Source: Clostridiales bacterium
GTDB taxonomy: Bacteria > Bacillota_A > Clostridia > Peptostreptococcales > Anaerovoracaceae
Assembly: GCA_015058265.1 (NCBI GenBank)
Contig: SVCR01000096.1
Span: 1 to 6,619, forward strand
Length of the DNA stretch: 6,619 bases
Direction of reading: 5' to 3'
The translations under genes were made by a program, and so were the position numbers. Shown here piece by piece: positions 4,665 through 6,619 of this stretch (within the stretch, counting starts at the first letter, position 1; each line of letters starts with the position of its first letter). The notes under the pieces are model-generated. The model was not told the DNA's origin, did not search any database, and saw only the letters and a list, made by a program, of their open reading frames with translations.

Positions 4665-5675
4665 ATGACTGATGTAGGGGTAAAAGTCAATAACGGGTCA
4701 GACTCGATCATTCTGAAAGCGTATGCCAAGATCAATCTTTCGCTCGAAGTTATAGGGAGAAGGGATGACGGATACCACAATATCAGGTCACTGATGCAGG
4801 GGATCGGCTTGTATGATGTTATTAAAATAACAAAATGTCCTCAAAATGGAACAAAATACAATTTCCCCAATTGCACTATTGACGATGTTGTTGTATATTT
4901 ATGTACGGACGCAAAAACAATACCTGCTGATATGAGCAATCTGGCTTTCAGGGGGATCAAGGCTGTTCTCGATAAGGTCAGTGCTGATCCTGTAAGAATG
5001 CAGGGCAGGGCGATCCCGTCCGAGCTGACTGTGGAGCTGGACAAGAGGCTCCCCGTAGCTGCAGGGATCGCAGGAGGCAGCGGCAATGCCGCCGCTTGCA
5101 TGCTGGGGCTCAATCAGCTGCTGGGCAGTCCGTTCAGCTTAAGAGAGCTGATGGAATGCGGAGCAAGGGTAGGGGCAGATGTGCCATTCTCGCTGCTGAT
5201 GAACGCGAAGCGCAACGCCGGCGCGCTCGCCGGTCTTGAAGGACTCGGGGAGGCGAGCACCGCTGCATGGATCAGCGGGATCGGCGACATCGTAGTTCCC
5301 GCAGAGCCGATCCGCCGGCGGATAATAATGGCTAATCCCGGCATATCGGTATCGACCCGTGACGCGTATGAGGCAATAGACGCAATACACGAGGCGAGCG
5401 GTCATGCGGCTTCCGATCTGATCGATCCTGCGCCGCTGTTCGTGAATGATCTCGAGGATTATACTCTGAACAGCTATCCTGAGGCAGCAAATCTGCGGGC
5501 GTTCATGAAGGAGAATCTGAATGCGGATACTGTACTGATGAGCGGAAGCGGTCCTACGATGATCGCGTATTATCAGGAACACAGTGAAGCAGACTCTGAC
5601 TTTGCCTATATGAAGGAAAGAGCAGAGAAAGAATGGCGAATTTGGCTCACAGAGACAGGCTCTGATGAAGCATGA
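4665..5675 (+). CDS. ispE: 4-diphosphocytidyl-2-C-methyl-D-erythritol kinase IspE
   Basis: GHMP kinase of the non-mevalonate (MEP) isoprenoid pathway; it phosphorylates CDP-methylerythritol with ATP in the cytoplasm. The 336-residue product is longer than the usual 280-300. Motifs are AYAKINLSLEVIGRRDDGYH (19-38) with catalytic Lys22; the ATP loop LPVAAGIAGGSGNAAA (129-144); GADVPF (170-175) with catalytic Asp172; and C-terminal MSGSGPT (292-298). The ATP loop has Gly-Asn where most relatives have Ser-Asp or similar; both catalytic residues remain, so it is probably active. The start is ATG 4665, with GGAGG (4655-4659) five bases upstream; an in-frame ATG at 4593 lies inside the repeat and has no family match. 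Codons from about 4811 to 4920 are strikingly AT-rich (about 30% GC), covering a segment that seems longer than in relatives. The GntR gene follows 41 bp later. Confidence 0.93.
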   Translation: MTDVGVKVNNGSDSIILKAYAKINLSLEVIGRRDDGYHNIRSLMQGIGLYDVIKITKCPQNGTKYNFPNCTIDDVVVYLCTDAKTIPADMSNLAFRGIKAVLDKVSADPVRMQGRAIPSELTVELDKRLPVAAGIAGGSGNAAACMLGLNQLLGSPFSLRELMECGARVGADVPFSLLMNAKRNAGALAGLEGLGEASTAAWISGIGDIVVPAEPIRRRIIMANPGISVSTRDAYEAIDAIHEASGHAASDLIDPAPLFVNDLEDYTLNSYPEAANLRAFMKENLNADTVLMSGSGPTMIAYYQEHSEADSDFAYMKERAEKEWRIWLTETGSDEA

Positions 5676-5716
5676 GATATTATGAGGGTTTTAAGTAATA
5701 ACAAGGAGTGTTCGAA

Positions 5717-6400
5717 ATGATGGAAATACAGCTGAAAGTGCAGAAGCCGCTTAAAGATCTGGTTTACCTTGAATTGAAACATAAAATACTGACAGGAGAG
5801 ATCGTTTCACAGACAAGACTGATGGAGATCGATCTGTCCGAAAAGATGAATGTGAGCAGGACACCTATCAGAGAAGCTATCAAGAGACTTGCTGATGACG
5901 GGCTTGTCAAAGTAGAACCGAGAAGAGGCGCTTATGTCGCGAATATTTCCATCAAGGATATGCTGGATGTCTTCGAAGTAAGAGAGGACATGGAGGGCTT
6001 CGTTGCCAAGCTTGCTGCGGAGAGGATCACAGAAGAAGAGAAGGTCCAGCTCAAAGAGATAGCTAAGGAATATGAAGAAGCACTCGAAACTGCAGACAAA
6101 GAGCGGATCATTGAGCTCGATGAGAAGTTTCACAACTTCATCGTATCCTGCAGCGGAAATGAGACTCTCAGCGAATTGGTGAACTACGTTCAGGAGCTTT
6201 CGCTCAGATTCAGATATCTGTATTACAATGACTTTTCTCTCTATGAGTCAACTGCAGAGCAGCACAACAGGATCATGGAAGCTATCAACAACGGACGCGC
6301 TGATGAAGCCAGGATCGAAGCAGATGCTCATGTCAAAGCTCTGAAGGAATTCGTATTTGCGCTCGGAAAGAAGATGGAAGCAATGGGAGATGCAGAGTAG
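5717..6400 (+). CDS. GntR-family transcriptional regulator, FadR/FCD type
   Basis: The 227-residue cytoplasmic DNA-binding regulator has an N-terminal winged helix-turn-helix (about 10-75) with the GntR signature VSRTPIREAIKRLADDGLV and the wing PRRGAYVA. A C-terminal all-helical FCD effector domain (about 80-217) follows. Residues placed as metal ligands in the FCD family are present: Asp135 and His139 (DEKFH), His183 (EQHNRI) and His205 (DAHVKAL), suggesting binding of a metal and a small carboxylate ligand. The ligand is unknown. The start is ATG 5717, with AAGGAG (5703-5708) eight bases upstream; a GTG at 5708 would overlap the Shine-Dalgarno sequence. With only 41 bp after ispE and no terminator between, the two are probably co-transcribed; whether it regulates this operon is open. 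Confidence 0.9.
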   Translation: MMEIQLKVQKPLKDLVYLELKHKILTGEIVSQTRLMEIDLSEKMNVSRTPIREAIKRLADDGLVKVEPRRGAYVANISIKDMLDVFEVREDMEGFVAKLAAERITEEEKVQLKEIAKEYEEALETADKERIIELDEKFHNFIVSCSGNETLSELVNYVQELSLRFRYLYYNDFSLYESTAEQHNRIMEAINNGRADEARIEADAHVKALKEFVFALGKKMEAMGDAE

Positions 6401-6415
6401 ATCCGCCTGGCGGAT
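6401..6415. promoter_or_regulatory. Perfect short palindrome directly after the GntR stop codon
   Basis: ATCCGCCTGGCGGAT is a perfect 7+1+7 palindrome that begins at the base after the TAG stop. A second palindrome, CAGGATCCTG, lies at 6438-6447. They could be a binding site for a dimeric regulator or a small 3' stem; no T-tract follows. Function is a guess. Confidence 0.25.
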
Positions 6416-6469
6416 ACTGATGTCAGGCAGAGGTATACAGGATCCTGATCTGCTAACCGTAACATGTAA

Positions 6470-6514
6470 AAAACAGGCAATTCACGTATAGTGTGAATTG
6501 CCTGTTTTGTTGTT
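6470..6514. terminator. Strong bidirectional rho-independent terminator
   Basis: AAAACAGGCAATTCAC (6470-6485) and GTGAATTGCCTGTTTT (6493-6508) form a perfect 16-bp stem with a 7-base loop. It is followed on the plus strand by GTTGTT, and on the minus strand the A-run gives a T-tract. The position between the plus-strand GntR gene and a convergent minus-strand reading frame fits termination from both sides. Confidence 0.9.
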
Positions 6515-6574
6515 ATTCCTGAGATGATACGCGCTCACATACACCTGATGAAAGCAGATATTACGGGCGGATTA

Positions 6575-6619
6575 TTATTCCTTGACCTGCATCTCCTCGA
6601 GGACTGTCTTGATCTCCAT
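6575..6619 (-). CDS. C-terminal tail of a convergent gene, cut by the right edge; identity unknown
   Basis: Minus-strand frame reading MEIKTVLEEMQVKE and ending in tandem TAA TAA (6577-6575 and 6574-6572). Codon choice (GAG, AAG, ATC, CTC, GTC) matches the neighbouring genes better than the other two minus-strand frames. The tandem stop codons and the bidirectional terminator about 60 bp downstream support a real gene end. The first ATG coincides with the window edge and is probably internal. Too little is visible to name a family. Confidence 0.5.
   Translation of the reverse strand: MEIKTVLEEMQVKE

Noticed and set aside
5708..5716. GTG start of the GntR regulator at 5708
   Set aside because: It overlaps the AAGGAG Shine-Dalgarno sequence; ATG 5717 is spaced eight bases from it.

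Overview
The window most likely comes from an anaerobic, low-to-mid GC Gram-positive bacterium of class Clostridia. This is inferred from the split glycine dehydrogenase (a separate GcvPA subunit), strong AAGGAGG-type ribosome binding sites, use of a TTG start, and gene types common in Clostridia. I cannot place the genus; an Anaerovoracaceae/Family XIII-like lineage is only a guess.

Layout. From 1 to about 1960, on the minus strand, lies a glycine cleavage operon: promoter, gcvH (lipoyl carrier), two intercistronic hairpins, then gcvPA, which runs off the left edge with all but perhaps a few C-terminal residues present. From 2018 to 2197 is the first copy (A) of a highly structured dispersed repeat. 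On the plus strand follow a CvpA-family membrane protein (2217-2951), the tRNA adenosine deaminase tadA (3063-3584) and a membrane-anchored Ig-like protein of unknown function (3609-4469), closed by a terminator (4499-4528). A second, shorter copy (B) of the repeat (4537-4656) directly abuts ispE (4665-5675), which is followed by a FadR-type GntR regulator (5717-6400). A strong bidirectional terminator (6470-6514) separates this from the tail of a convergent minus-strand gene that enters at the right edge.

How the genes relate. GcvH and GcvPA work together in glycine decarboxylation. The plus-strand genes are mostly housekeeping (tRNA wobble modification, isoprenoid precursor synthesis) plus two membrane proteins; ispE and the GntR gene look co-transcribed.

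What stands out. (1) The two copies of the structured repeat lie immediately upstream of same-strand genes. One hairpin stem differs between the copies by two compensatory base-pair changes, so the fold is conserved. Copy A supplies the -35 box of the next gene, and copy B supplies part of the Shine-Dalgarno sequence of ispE and could sequester it. (2) GcvPA carries an unusual C-terminal cluster of 8 cysteines in 18 residues. (3) The CvpA-family gene and tadA have -10 boxes 6 and 9 nt before their start codons and no Shine-Dalgarno sequence, suggesting leaderless mRNAs. (4) ispE contains a patch of about 110 bp at roughly 30% GC inside an otherwise GC-rich gene.
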